Shown here piece by piece: positions 43,174 through 51,491 of a stretch of 64,000 nucleotides of DNA. The position numbers and the translations under genes were made by a program. Source of the stretch: JAVBWI01 sp036677445 (GTDB taxonomy: Bacteria > Bacillota > Clostridia > Christensenellales > CAG-138); NCBI GenBank assembly GCA_036677445.1, contig JAVBWI010000026.1, positions 177,285-241,284 on the forward strand, written 5' to 3'. Position 1 is the stretch's first letter. Each line of letters opens with the position of its first letter. The notes under the pieces are model-generated. The model made no database searches. It saw only the letters and a list, made by a program, of their open reading frames with translations, and was not told the DNA's origin.

Positions 43174-43680
43174 ATGGCTCGGCTTCAAGAAGTTCTGGAT
43201 AATCTGATTTTACAATACGAAGGATATTTTAATATCGAACGTCCGCATATATATGGCGACCGTGAGATTCTTGCATATGCGCAGTATACCCAGCGCATGG
43301 AAAAATACCTTCTTGTTCAGCGCGCGCAGCTGTATGCGACGGAATCCTATGAGCATGTTTTTTTTATCCATGTCGCGCATTTGGATGAAACGACCTGGGA
43401 AAAGGAAAAATCCATTGCCATACAGGCCGAAAAGGATTATGTCGTTGCGCATAATGAGCATATGTATTCTTATATCACCCTTGTGCTTCTGTGCGATACC
43501 ATCGACGACGATGTGGTAAAGGCAATCCGGCGGATGCATTATACGAAGAACTATAAATTTTCCATCCAAGGGTATAGCACGGTGCGCGTGGCCGCAATGG
43601 ATTTGTCCAATGACACGATCGTTACCAACGCGCGGGGCAGGGAAATCAGAAAAGTGCTGGAAAATGCCCTGCATATGTAA
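43174..43680 (+). CDS. Hypothetical protein upstream of cstA
   Basis: Soluble protein of 168 residues that I do not recognise. It begins with a helical segment (LQEVLDNLILQYEGYFNIERPH), continues with a YDREILAYAQYTQR-like amphipathic stretch and a beta-alpha core with HVFFIHVAHLDETTW and YSYITLVLLCDTID, and ends in a helix. No Cys pairs, signal peptide or membrane helix. The ATG is preceded by AGAGGAG. It lies 90 bases before cstA on the same strand and may share its transcript; a role in sensing or controlling pyruvate or peptide uptake would be pure inference. Confidence 0.8.
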   Translation: MARLQEVLDNLILQYEGYFNIERPHIYGDREILAYAQYTQRMEKYLLVQRAQLYATESYEHVFFIHVAHLDETTWEKEKSIAIQAEKDYVVAHNEHMYSYITLVLLCDTIDDDVVKAIRRMHYTKNYKFSIQGYSTVRVAAMDLSNDTIVTNARGREIRKVLENALHM

Positions 43681-43689
43681 AGGCGTTGC

Positions 43690-43710
43690 CAAGACATTTT
43701 ATGTGTCTTG
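43690..43710 (+). promoter_or_regulatory. Hairpin in the cstA leader
   Basis: CAAGACA/TGTCTTG with a seven-base loop, followed by a second small GGCC/GGCC stem (43721-43734). No T-run follows, so it is more likely a processing or stability element than a terminator. Confidence 0.4.
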
Positions 43711-43769
43711 TTGACCATAGGCCGTGAAAGGCCGGACTCTTAATCTTTAATTGAAAGGTGGTTAAAGTC

Positions 43770-45488
43770 ATGAGTTCCCTAGTTATCTTACTTATCTCTG
43801 CTGTGGTATTGCTTGGCGCTTATTTCACGTACGGCAAATACCTCGCAAAAACGTGGGGTGTGGACGGCGACAGGCCGACTCCCGCCGTTACAATGAGCGA
43901 TGGCGTGGACTATTGCCCTGCCAAGGCACCGGTCCTCATGGGGCACCATTTTGCGTCTATCGCTGGCGCAGGCCCCATCAACGGCCCCATTCAGGCCTCT
44001 GTATTCGGCTGGCTGCCGGTGCTGCTGTGGATACTCATCGGCGGTATTTTCTTTGGCGCTGTGCATGACTTCGGTTCCTTGCTGGCCTCCGTTCGCCACG
44101 AGGGCAAATCCATCGGCCACGTCATCGAAGTGAACATCGGCAAAAACGGCAAGCGTCTGTTCCTGGCCTTTGCTTGGTTCACGCTGCTGCTTGTTATCGC
44201 CGCGTTCACCTCTATCGTGCAGAGCACGTTCACGGTCGCTGACCCCACTGTGAGTACCGCCAACGGCTCCGTGGCGACAGCGTCAATGCTGTTCATTGTG
44301 CTGGCTATCGCGTTCGGCTTCCTTGTATATCGCAGGAATGCATCGCTGCTGGTAAGCTCCGTTGTCGGCGTCATTTTGTTGGGCGTTTGCATCTGGGTCG
44401 GCCTGTTGGCGCCTATTACCGGCGTATCCGGCACGTTCTGGCTCGTTTTCATCACCATCTACATTATGGTAGCATGCGTCACGCCGGTATGGATACTGCT
44501 CCAGCCGCGTGACTACCTGAACAGCTTCCTTCTGTATGCCATGATGATACTGGCGTTTGTCGGCGTTATCATTGCCAACCCCTCCATGAATACGGCAGCC
44601 GTTGCGACTGAAACGTATACCACCACAGGTATGTCGGTCATCGATGGTTCGAAGCTGGGCACGTTGTTCCCGGTACTGTTCATCACCGTTGCCTGCGGCG
44701 CTATCTCGGGCTTCCACAGCCTGGTGTCCTCCGGCACGACTTCCAAACAGATTGCAAAAGAGACGGACGCCAAGGTCATCGGCTACGGCGGCATGCTTAT
44801 TGAGTGCTTCCTCGCCGTGTTGGCGTTGATCGCAGTATCCTCTTTGGGTGGCATGCCTACCGGTGTTGCGAGCGGTAAAGTCTTTGCGCCCGCAACCATT
44901 TTTGCAACCGGTATTGCAAACTTCTTCGGCGGCAACCAGGTCGTATTCACGCTCATCACGCTGGCGGTCTCCGCCTTCGCGCTGACCTCTCTGGATACCG
45001 CTGCCCGTATGGGCCGCTTCCTGTTCCAGGAGTTCTTTGTAAACGAAGGTGAGAACGCGAAGTCCCTTACCGGCATCCGCAAGTTCCTCGTCAACCCCTA
45101 CGTTGCTACCGTTGTCACCGTCGGCTTGGGTGCGATTATGGCTGTTGGCGGCTATACGAAGATCTGGCCGCTGTTCGGCGCTGCGAACCAGCTGCTCGCC
45201 GGTTTGGCACTCTTGGCCGTCTGCGTATGGTTGGGCAAAATCGGCAAGAAGAATGGCATGTTCTACATCCCCATGGCGTTCATGATCATCGCCACGGTTA
45301 CCTCCCTTGTCATCACATTCAAGAACCAGTTTACAGCGCTCTTAGCGAATGCTGAAGGTATGGATGTAGTGGCTTCCTTGCTGCAGGTCATCTTCGCGGC
45401 CGTCCTGATCGTATTGGCGGTCATTCTGGTCATCGAAGGCATCAAGGCTTTGGCTAGCATCAAGAAGAACAAGGACGTTGCGGCATAA
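43770..45488 (+). CDS. cstA: CstA family carbon starvation / pyruvate transporter
   Basis: Polytopic inner-membrane transporter of 572 residues with about 16 hydrophobic segments. Family motifs include TYGKYLAKTWGVD, GHHFASIAGAGPINGPI and GAVHDFGSLLASVRHEGKSIG. Relatives in enterobacteria take up pyruvate or peptides on starvation; specificity here is not determined by sequence. It is the shorter Clostridia form (E. coli CstA is about 700). ATG at 43770 follows AAAGGTGG by eight bases. Codon use is more C-ending and regular than in neighbours, suggesting high expression. A strong terminator follows. Confidence 0.93.
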   Translation: MSSLVILLISAVVLLGAYFTYGKYLAKTWGVDGDRPTPAVTMSDGVDYCPAKAPVLMGHHFASIAGAGPINGPIQASVFGWLPVLLWILIGGIFFGAVHDFGSLLASVRHEGKSIGHVIEVNIGKNGKRLFLAFAWFTLLLVIAAFTSIVQSTFTVADPTVSTANGSVATASMLFIVLAIAFGFLVYRRNASLLVSSVVGVILLGVCIWVGLLAPITGVSGTFWLVFITIYIMVACVTPVWILLQPRDYLNSFLLYAMMILAFVGVIIANPSMNTAAVATETYTTTGMSVIDGSKLGTLFPVLFITVACGAISGFHSLVSSGTTSKQIAKETDAKVIGYGGMLIECFLAVLALIAVSSLGGMPTGVASGKVFAPATIFATGIANFFGGNQVVFTLITLAVSAFALTSLDTAARMGRFLFQEFFVNEGENAKSLTGIRKFLVNPYVATVVTVGLGAIMAVGGYTKIWPLFGAANQLLAGLALLAVCVWLGKIGKKNGMFYIPMAFMIIATVTSLVITFKNQFTALLANAEGMDVVASLLQVIFAAVLIVLAVILVIEGIKALASIKKNKDVAA

Positions 45489-45510
45489 GCAATCCCTTCT
45501 GAAGCACAAA

Positions 45511-45539
45511 GAGGCCTCCGGCTTTGCCGGAGGCCTTTT
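45511..45539 (+). terminator. Terminator of cstA
   Basis: AGGCCTCCGGC-TTT-GCCGGAGGCCT, an 11-base perfect stem with a three-base loop and a T-run. Confidence 0.95.
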
Positions 45540-45650
45540 CTGGCTGCTGACGTCGGACGAATATGCGATGCAAGCCGCATTGCGGTTCAAGTTTTTTGTA
45601 TTCCGTGGTTTGGATGAACCGTAAGAAGCCTGCCATGCTGAAGAATTTTC

Positions 45651-45679
45651 TTGAAAACAGAGTCATATACGGATATACT
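45651..45679 (+). promoter_or_regulatory. Promoter of the folate riboswitch transcript
   Basis: TTGAAA (45651-45656), 17-base spacer and TATACT (45674-45679). The predicted start falls at about 45686, a few bases before the riboswitch P1 stem. Confidence 0.8.
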
Positions 45680-45689
45680 AATTCCAATA

Positions 45690-45823
45690 GCAGAGTAGGC
45701 GTTGCGCGTGAGCCGGTATAAGCGGCTTATGCGGCAGAGGATGGGAAGTTGCCTCTGCCCGAAGAGATGCGAAGGGGTCCGGTACGCCCCGGAGCATCCG
45801 CGACACATCGCCGCGTCCGCTGC
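45690..45823 (+). ncRNA. Tetrahydrofolate (THF) riboswitch
   Basis: Conserved THF-riboswitch elements appear in order: GCAGAGTAGG at the 5' side of P1; CGCGTGAG of P2; a P3 hairpin GGCAGAGG/CCTCTGCC closing the conserved loop ATGGGAAGTTG; the following CGAAG; and the 3' strand CGCGTCCGCTGC that closes P1 (GCAG/CTGC). An extra GGGG/CCCC-type hairpin lengthens the P2-P3 region. The 3' P1 strand overlaps TGCGCAA, which can pair with TTGCGC (45852-45857) as antiterminator, so ligand binding should favour the terminator. The gene controlled is a folate-type transporter, which agrees. Confidence 0.88.
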
Positions 45824-45854
45824 GCAATGGCACCCGATTTCAGGGGTGGAGTTG

Positions 45855-45879
45855 CGCCCAAATATACGGGCGTTTTTTT
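45855..45879 (+). terminator. Riboswitch-controlled terminator
   Basis: CGCCC (45855-45859) and GGGCG (45868-45872) followed by seven T. It lies just before the ribosome binding site of the transporter gene and competes with the GCGCAA/TTGCGC antiterminator. Confidence 0.8.
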
Positions 45880-45905
45880 GCGCCCGAAAAGGAGGCGCTT
45901 TTTTC

Positions 45906-46442
45906 ATGCAAATCAGACAAAGTACCAAAAGACTTGTGCTTTGCGCCATGTTCACGGCCATCGGCGTATTGCTCTCCGGACCGCTGAGTATCCCGGCATT
46001 TCCTGTGGGCGTATATTCGCTCAAGATTGGTTTTGGCGTGCTGCCGGTGATACTTAGCGGCGTGCTGTTCGGTCCCTTATATGGGGGGATCGTGGGGGGC
46101 TTGGTGGACCTGCTGCAGGCGCTGCTGTTTCCAAAGGGCGCGTATGTGCCATGGTTCACCATTGTGGGCGTATTCTTCGGATTTATTCCCGGGCTGTACT
46201 TCCGCAGGAAACAAAAGCCCACGCTGCCTCGTTTGTTTTTGGCTGTGGGCAGCGGGCAGGTATTCGGTTCGGTAATCTGCAATACGATACTGATGGTGTT
46301 GCTGTACGGATTGCCGCTTGGCAGCATTTTGGTGCTGCGGCTTATTAATCAGGCGGTGATGATACCCATCTATACTTTCCTATTGTATTGGCTTGTGCCC
46401 CTTTTGCATAAAAGCGGTGTGACAGGCATCCGGGAGACCTGA
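45906..46442 (+). CDS. folT: ECF transporter S component, folate type (FolT)
   Basis: Membrane substrate-binding subunit of an energy-coupling-factor vitamin importer. The 178 residues contain about six hydrophobic helices and the pattern STKRLVLCAMFTAIGVLLSG at the N-terminus, which contacts the shared T component. The folate assignment follows from the THF riboswitch directly upstream. No ECF ATPase or T-component genes are nearby, so this is a group II S component using a shared module. The frame open from 45702 runs through the riboswitch and is not coding; ATG 45906 follows AAGGAGG by 12 bases. Confidence 0.88.
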   Translation: MQIRQSTKRLVLCAMFTAIGVLLSGPLSIPAFPVGVYSLKIGFGVLPVILSGVLFGPLYGGIVGGLVDLLQALLFPKGAYVPWFTIVGVFFGFIPGLYFRRKQKPTLPRLFLAVGSGQVFGSVICNTILMVLLYGLPLGSILVLRLINQAVMIPIYTFLLYWLVPLLHKSGVTGIRET

Positions 46443-46459
46443 TTGAACAACAAAAACTG

Positions 46460-46499
46460 AAAAAGGCGCGTTCCCTGTGCAAAGGGAACGCGCCTTTTT
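46460..46499. terminator. Bidirectional terminator between folT and the AMIN lipoprotein
   Basis: AAAAAGGCGCGTTCCC and its complement around an eight-base loop, ending in T-runs on both strands. It serves both convergent genes. Confidence 0.95.
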
Positions 46500-46509
46500 A
46501 TGCATTAAA

Positions 46510-48504
46510 CTATTGTACATCCATCGTATCGCCGGTTGGCCGCTCCGCTTCTTCCGCAAAAACGGCATTGAGGTCCAGCAGATACGATGCGCGCATCCGC
46601 GTGCCGAATTCATCCGTTTCATAGCGGTTGAGATAGAGTATATCCGCGTTGTTTCCGGCAAATACATTGGGTGCGCTCAAGTCCAGCAGGCGTTCGCTCG
46701 TACCCAACGCCACATCATACACCCACAGCGTGTAAGGGTATGGGTCGGACACAATTCCTTCCGCCGTTTCGGGCGCGCTGCCTTCGGCCTCAGTATCCGT
46801 GGGACCGGCCGTGGCACCATCCGCTGTATTGTCTGTGCCCTCCGTTTGCGCGGCCGAGGTATCATCCTCCGTTTGGCCGCCGGAGATGCGGCTTTCAATG
46901 TAATATAGCTTCGTACAATCCTGCGACCAGATACAGTCGTAGGGGTAGAATTTGTCGGTAATCAGGCGGGTGCCGCCGGTAGCCAGTTCATAAAGTATGA
47001 GCGAATTCTTGGATGTGGCCGTGCCGGTGCTTTCGCTTGAACGCACGACGGCCATATAGCGCGCATCCTCGGAAATGACGAACCTGCTGCCATCTGTAAA
47101 GGGTTTTCGAATACCGCCTTCGGGTTTGATGTGGTAAACGACAGAACCTTCTTCCATGGTTGCATGCGCAAAATACAGTTCCCCGTCGCAGTAGCCGAGG
47201 GAGCCCTCGTCCACACTGTTGCGGTCCACCACGCTGTGGCGGCTCGCTTCATCCGGTATGGAATAATCAAACTGGTGCAGTTCGACCCCGGAGACGCCCG
47301 TGATGGCGTAAATGGTGTTGCCCAGGCTGTTCCATATGAATGTGCTGGTATTACCGCCAAACCCCATTTCGGAAAGATCGTTCAGAAGCTCATAGGTATC
47401 CGCATCGAACACATACAGGTGCGTGCTGCCGCTGGTGCGCTCAAGCACAGCGAGCTTGCGGCCGTCGGGCGAGTACTGCGCCTTTTCGATGGCGGAGAAC
47501 TCGAACGCTGTGGCAAGGGCCGTCTGTCCGTCCTGCCGCATCATATACAGCTGCTGGTATTCGTCTGTGCCGGATTCCGAGGGCAGTTCCCGGCTGAACA
47601 GAAAACCGGCGCCGTTAGGGAGGTCGCACAGATACAGTCCATCCGGCACCAGCGTGGGCAGCGTGATTTCGCTGCCGCTCGGAAGCCTTACGGCAGGCGT
47701 GTTGAGTGCGGCCAGGTAATTGAGCGTACTGTCATAAGCGGGCAGTTCATCGCCGGTGAGCGTTACGACCTGCCATTGCTCCGCAGGTATGGAGGGGTAT
47801 TGCCGCAGAGCGTCGGCGAGATACGCATCCGCCTGCGCTTCGGTTTGCATTGCGGGAGAAATCAGCAGCACATTCTGTAAATCCGCGGCAAGCGTTGGAG
47901 AAATATTGAACTCCGCGGAAATCGTACCCGAGCAATATCCGGAATATGCGTTGGCGGTAACGAAATAGGAGGTTTGTTCCTGGCGGTCTTTGGGCAGCAG
48001 GCGAATGGAAAGCGTATCGCCCTCTTCCACTGTGGTGAACAGCGCCGGCTGGCTGAGCTGGAAATAAAGGCTTACACGGGGGCTGCCAAAGAGCGAATGC
48101 TGGAACGTGCCGCGCAGCAGCGGGCTTGTAAGTTCCAGTCCGTGCCGGTAATCCCAATGCGCAAGGTTTTCGAATTCCACGACCAGCCGGGCGGGGTTGT
48201 CCAGTGTATAAACGGAATATACCGGCACACCGCAACCTGCCTGTTCCTCCACGCCGCCGGACATACGGCTGCCCGACACAAAGCTGAATGTAAGCATAGT
48301 TTCGGTCTTTTCACCGTTTGCCTGGGTCTGTATGGAAAGAGACCTCGCATTCAGGTCGCCAACACCCTGCGCGCTGCCGCCGTATGCGATATCGCCAGCG
48401 CTCCGGTATCCGGGCAGGATGGATTCCGTTTGGACATTGGACGGCGCGGCGCATCCGCACAACGCAAGCGTAAGAATAAGGCAAAGGGCAGCTCTAAATT
48501 TCAT
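46510..48504 (-). CDS. AMIN-domain plus beta-propeller lipoprotein
   Basis: Predicted surface lipoprotein of 664 residues. The signal peptide FRAALCLILTLALCGCAA ends in a lipobox with Cys near residue 18. Residues about 70-170 resemble an AMIN domain, the peptidoglycan-targeting beta sandwich (VYTLDNPARLVVEFENL and SPRVSLYFQL). Residues about 300-570 carry repeated blades such as YSPDGRKLAVLERTSGSTHLYVFD and ISEDARYMAVVRSSES, typical of TolB/WD-type propellers. A 40-residue Thr/Glu/Asp/Ala tract (about 575-620) interrupts the last blades. AAGGAG precedes the ATG by eight bases; the frame open to 48588 lacks a site. A cell-wall structural or sensing role is inferred. Confidence 0.8.
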   Translation of the reverse strand: MKFRAALCLILTLALCGCAAPSNVQTESILPGYRSAGDIAYGGSAQGVGDLNARSLSIQTQANGEKTETMLTFSFVSGSRMSGGVEEQAGCGVPVYSVYTLDNPARLVVEFENLAHWDYRHGLELTSPLLRGTFQHSLFGSPRVSLYFQLSQPALFTTVEEGDTLSIRLLPKDRQEQTSYFVTANAYSGYCSGTISAEFNISPTLAADLQNVLLISPAMQTEAQADAYLADALRQYPSIPAEQWQVVTLTGDELPAYDSTLNYLAALNTPAVRLPSGSEITLPTLVPDGLYLCDLPNGAGFLFSRELPSESGTDEYQQLYMMRQDGQTALATAFEFSAIEKAQYSPDGRKLAVLERTSGSTHLYVFDADTYELLNDLSEMGFGGNTSTFIWNSLGNTIYAITGVSGVELHQFDYSIPDEASRHSVVDRNSVDEGSLGYCDGELYFAHATMEEGSVVYHIKPEGGIRKPFTDGSRFVISEDARYMAVVRSSESTGTATSKNSLILYELATGGTRLITDKFYPYDCIWSQDCTKLYYIESRISGGQTEDDTSAAQTEGTDNTADGATAGPTDTEAEGSAPETAEGIVSDPYPYTLWVYDVALGTSERLLDLSAPNVFAGNNADILYLNRYETDEFGTRMRASYLLDLNAVFAEEAERPTGDTMDVQ

Positions 48505-48553
48505 GGGCTGGTCTCCTTGACATCCGTTTTGAGCGCACAGGCGCTTAATTGAT

Positions 48554-48559
48554 ATTATA
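48554..48559 (-). promoter_or_regulatory. -10 element of the AMIN lipoprotein gene
   Basis: Consensus TATAAT on the minus strand, about 50 bases before the start codon. A weak TTCCTT lies 18 bases upstream as possible -35. Confidence 0.5.
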
Positions 48560-48729
48560 CCATAAAACAATGAACAAAAGGAAAACAACCCTGCGGAATC
48601 CGTTGCGGCGCGCCGCGGGCCGCAAGGGCAAATCAGGCATTTCTTTCTAAAGGCATCTATGGTATTTTGGTAACGGAGAAACGGAAAGACAGGGACTCCA
48701 TACCGAATGCGAAAGGCCGGTGATCGGGC

Positions 48730-49278
48730 ATGATTCGGAAATATTGCGTATTTCTTCGGGGAATCAATGTAAACGGCGTCAAAATAAAAATGGATGCGCT
48801 AAAAGGTGTATTTCAAAATATGGGCTTTATGGATGCGAAAACAATACTTGCGACAGGCAATGTGATCGTTGCCGCTAAGGGCGGCGATGCCAAGGCGCTG
48901 AAGGCGCAAATACAAAGCGCCTTGGGCAATGCTTTTTCTTATGAGGCGCATGTGATTCTGCGTAGCCAAAACGAAATCGCAGAGATTTGTTCCGCGGCGC
49001 AGGCGATCGCCGTACCCGAAGGGTGTCATCTTTATTTCCTGCTCTGTGATGACGAGGAAACATTGCTTGTGTTAAAGCAACTGTTCGATTCCATGCCCCA
49101 TATATCGGAGGAACAGTTTCTCCCGTTTGCGCATGGGGCTTTCTGGATAGTACCCAAGGGCGCTACACTGGATTCGGAATTTGGGTCCAAAATATTGGGA
49201 GGAAGAAAATACAAGAGCTTGCTGACCTCAAGGAATATCCATACGATTGAGAAAATATACAAAAGCATGCTGGAATAA
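48730..49278 (+). CDS. DUF1697 family protein
   Basis: Soluble protein of 182 residues. CVFLRGINVNGVKIKMDALKG and LATGNVIVAA are the hallmark start of the DUF1697 family, widespread and without assigned function. Length is normal. No partner gene: it lies alone between the divergent lipoprotein and the ctsR operon. The upstream sequence has no clear promoter hexamers. Confidence 0.88.
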   Translation: MIRKYCVFLRGINVNGVKIKMDALKGVFQNMGFMDAKTILATGNVIVAAKGGDAKALKAQIQSALGNAFSYEAHVILRSQNEIAEICSAAQAIAVPEGCHLYFLLCDDEETLLVLKQLFDSMPHISEEQFLPFAHGAFWIVPKGATLDSEFGSKILGGRKYKSLLTSRNIHTIEKIYKSMLE

Positions 49279-49420
49279 AATCGGTTTTACTGCGAATGCG
49301 TAATCCGGAAGCGGAGGGATAACGGCTCTCCGTTTTTTCTGTACGGCTTTATTTGAGTAATGGCGGGTAACACGCATACCAATGCCCCGTACAGTTCACA
49401 ATGTTGTTACAAAGCGCCGC

Positions 49421-49448
49421 TTGCATCATGCAGACAGCGTGCTATACT
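49421..49448 (+). promoter_or_regulatory. Promoter of the ctsR operon
   Basis: TTGCAT (49421-49426), 16-base spacer and TATACT (49443-49448). The transcription start would fall within the CtsR operator. Confidence 0.7.
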
Positions 49449-49455
49449 ATATTAA

Positions 49456-49472
49456 GGTCAAAGAAAGTCAAA
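49456..49472 (+). promoter_or_regulatory. CtsR operator
   Basis: GGTCAAA-GAA-AGTCAAA, an exact fit to the tandem heptad consensus for CtsR. It begins eight bases after the -10 box, so bound CtsR would block the start of transcription. It is the only such site I found. Confidence 0.92.
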
Positions 49473-49491
49473 ACGAAAGAAGGTGAAGCGT

Positions 49492-49944
49492 GTGTCGGTG
49501 TTGTCGGACAGCATAGAACTGTTTATAAAAGAACTGATGGAGCAGAGCGATGAGGTGTCGCTGCAGCGCAACGAGCTGGCGCAGCACTTTGCCTGTGCGC
49601 CTTCCCAGATCAATTATGTGTTGTCCACGCGTTTTACGCTGGAACATGGATACGTCATCATCTCCCGCAGAGGCGGCGGCGGATATATCCGGGTGATGCG
49701 CGTGGCGGCCGATCGGGATAATCTGCTGCATGTCATTGCCTGCCGTATTGGGGACGCGCTTTCGCAGCACGAAGCGCACGCCATGATTTCCCGGCTGTTG
49801 GAGGATAAAATTTTGAACGAACGTGAAGCAAGGCTGATGGTCTCCGCTGTGGACGGATGCGCCCTGCCCATGCAGGGCCTGCAGGATACTGTTCGGGCGC
49901 GGATCATGCGCAGCATGCTGACTGCGCTTTTGCAGGAAGACTGA
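49492..49944 (+). CDS. ctsR: Transcriptional repressor CtsR
   Basis: Heat-shock repressor of clp genes. The 150 residues show the winged-helix segment ELAQHFACAPSQINYVLSTRFTLEHGYVIISRRGGGGYIRVMRV, with the glycine-rich wing that reads the operator. The C-terminal dimerisation domain ILNEREARLMVSAV is intact. GTG at 49492 is preceded by AAGGTG; GTG 49483 would place the site in the coding region. It autoregulates through the operator just upstream. Confidence 0.95.
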   Translation: MSVLSDSIELFIKELMEQSDEVSLQRNELAQHFACAPSQINYVLSTRFTLEHGYVIISRRGGGGYIRVMRVAADRDNLLHVIACRIGDALSQHEAHAMISRLLEDKILNEREARLMVSAVDGCALPMQGLQDTVRARIMRSMLTALLQED

Positions 49945-49960
49945 AGAAGGAGGGAACCTT

Positions 49961-50470
49961 ATGTTATGTGATAATTGCAAGCAGAATCAGGCCAGCGTAC
50001 ATACGGTGACCATCATCAACGGCGTGAAGCAGGAACATTACCTGTGCGCGGATTGCGCCAAGGGCGCGCAGTTCAGCTTACCCTCCCTGATGGATATTCT
50101 TTCGGGCTTCCAGGCTGTACCGCAGCAGACTGACGTCTGCACCTGCGAATGCGGCAACAGCTTCGCCCGTTTTCAGGATACCGGGCTGTTGGGCTGCCCC
50201 GATTGCTATACGGCGTACCGGAACCTGCTTATACCGGTCATCAAGCGTGCCCAGGGCGGGAGGCTCCGCCATGTCGGCCGCGGGCAGCATCACGCGCAGG
50301 AAGGTGCGCAGCAGAATACCGTGCCCGTCAAGGCCGATGCCGCGCAACAGCCGCAGGATGAACGCGAACGCCTGCGCGCGGAACTGCAAAAGGCCGTACG
50401 GGAAGAATGCTACGAGCGCGCCGCGGAGCTTCGGGACCGCCTGCGCGCGCTGGAAGGGGGAGAGTGCTGA
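49961..50470 (+). CDS. mcsA: McsA, activator of protein arginine kinase
   Basis: Zinc protein of 169 residues with CxxC pairs MLCDNCKQNQ, YLCADCAKG, CTCECG and LGCPDC, and a C-terminal UVR motif (DERERLRAELQKAVREECYERAAELRDRL). It activates McsB. The middle linker (about 95-130) is rich in Gln, His and Ala. The gene follows ctsR by 16 bases and overlaps mcsB by one base (TGATG). Confidence 0.94.
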   Translation: MLCDNCKQNQASVHTVTIINGVKQEHYLCADCAKGAQFSLPSLMDILSGFQAVPQQTDVCTCECGNSFARFQDTGLLGCPDCYTAYRNLLIPVIKRAQGGRLRHVGRGQHHAQEGAQQNTVPVKADAAQQPQDERERLRAELQKAVREECYERAAELRDRLRALEGGEC

Positions 50471-51474
50471 TGACGGATACGATGGACCTCGTACTGTCTT
50501 CGCGCGTACGGCTGGCGCGAAACCTGACCGGCCTGCCTTTTTCAAACAGCATGACGGCTGCACAGGTGCAGGAGCTAATCAGCCGGGTGGACGGCGCGAT
50601 CAACGCCAACCACGATTTTCTCCTGCTGCGCATGGCGGGGTTGCCGCAGCGCGAACGGCGCCTGCTGGTGGAGCGGCATTTGATCAGCCCCGACCTTGCC
50701 AAATGCGCGGAGGGCGCGGCGCTTATCAATAAGGATGAAACGGTTTCCATATTGGTGGGCGAGGAAGACCATCTGCGCATCCAATGCATGCTGCCCGGCA
50801 TGCAGTTGGAGCAGGCGGACGCGTTGTGTATGTCGCTCGACGACATGCTGGGTAAGAAATTGCCCTATGCGTTCGACAGCGAGCTCGGGTACCTTACGGC
50901 CTGCCCCACCAATATCGGTTCCGGCATGCGCGCGTCGGTGATGCTGCACCTGCCTGCGCTCTCGCTGACAGGGCAGACGGAGGCGCTGCTTTCCACCATC
51001 ACGAAGCTTGGTTATACTGTGCGCGGCATCTACGGCGAAGGCAGCGGCGCGCCGGGCCATATTTACCAAATCAGCAATCAAATGACGCTGGGTATACTGG
51101 AAGAGGATATATTAAGCAACCTCGGCGCCACAATACAGCGTGTGATGGATCGGGAACGCAGCGTGCGCGAGTCGCTCTACCGCACCAACCGGCTGGAGAT
51201 CGAGGATCTCGTATACCGTTCCAGCGGCATACTGCGCTATGCCCGCAAGCTGGATACGCATGAGGCCATGGAGCACATCTCCAACCTGAAGCTGGGCGCG
51301 GGGCTGGGGCTGCTGCCGGTAAGCGCGCAGGCGTACTTGAACCGCTTGCTTACCGACGTACAAAGCGCCTCGCTGGAGCAACGCCTGGGGGAGGAACTCA
51401 CGCAGGCGCAACGCGACGAAGCACGCGCAAAAATCGTGCGCGAAGCATTGAAAAACCAACCGGATAACGACTAG
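50470..51474 (+). CDS. mcsB: Protein arginine kinase McsB
   Basis: Phosphorylates arginine residues in damaged proteins, marking them for ClpCP. The 334 residues fit the ATP:guanido phosphotransferase fold: LSSRVRLARNLTGLPF at the N-terminus, RIQCMLPGMQLEQA and GTxxRASVMLHLPAL-like segment SGMRASVMLHLPAL. The start at 50470 overlaps the mcsA stop; the frame open from 50407 lies inside mcsA. The spacing to clpC is 17 bases. Confidence 0.95.
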   Translation: MTDTMDLVLSSRVRLARNLTGLPFSNSMTAAQVQELISRVDGAINANHDFLLLRMAGLPQRERRLLVERHLISPDLAKCAEGAALINKDETVSILVGEEDHLRIQCMLPGMQLEQADALCMSLDDMLGKKLPYAFDSELGYLTACPTNIGSGMRASVMLHLPALSLTGQTEALLSTITKLGYTVRGIYGEGSGAPGHIYQISNQMTLGILEEDILSNLGATIQRVMDRERSVRESLYRTNRLEIEDLVYRSSGILRYARKLDTHEAMEHISNLKLGAGLGLLPVSAQAYLNRLLTDVQSASLEQRLGEELTQAQRDEARAKIVREALKNQPDND

Positions 51475-51491
51475 ATAAAGAGGTGAAAAGT

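Noticed and set aside
45702..45905. N-terminal extension of the ECF S component
   Set aside because: This part of the open frame is the THF riboswitch and terminator; the membrane protein starts at the ATG after AAGGAGG.
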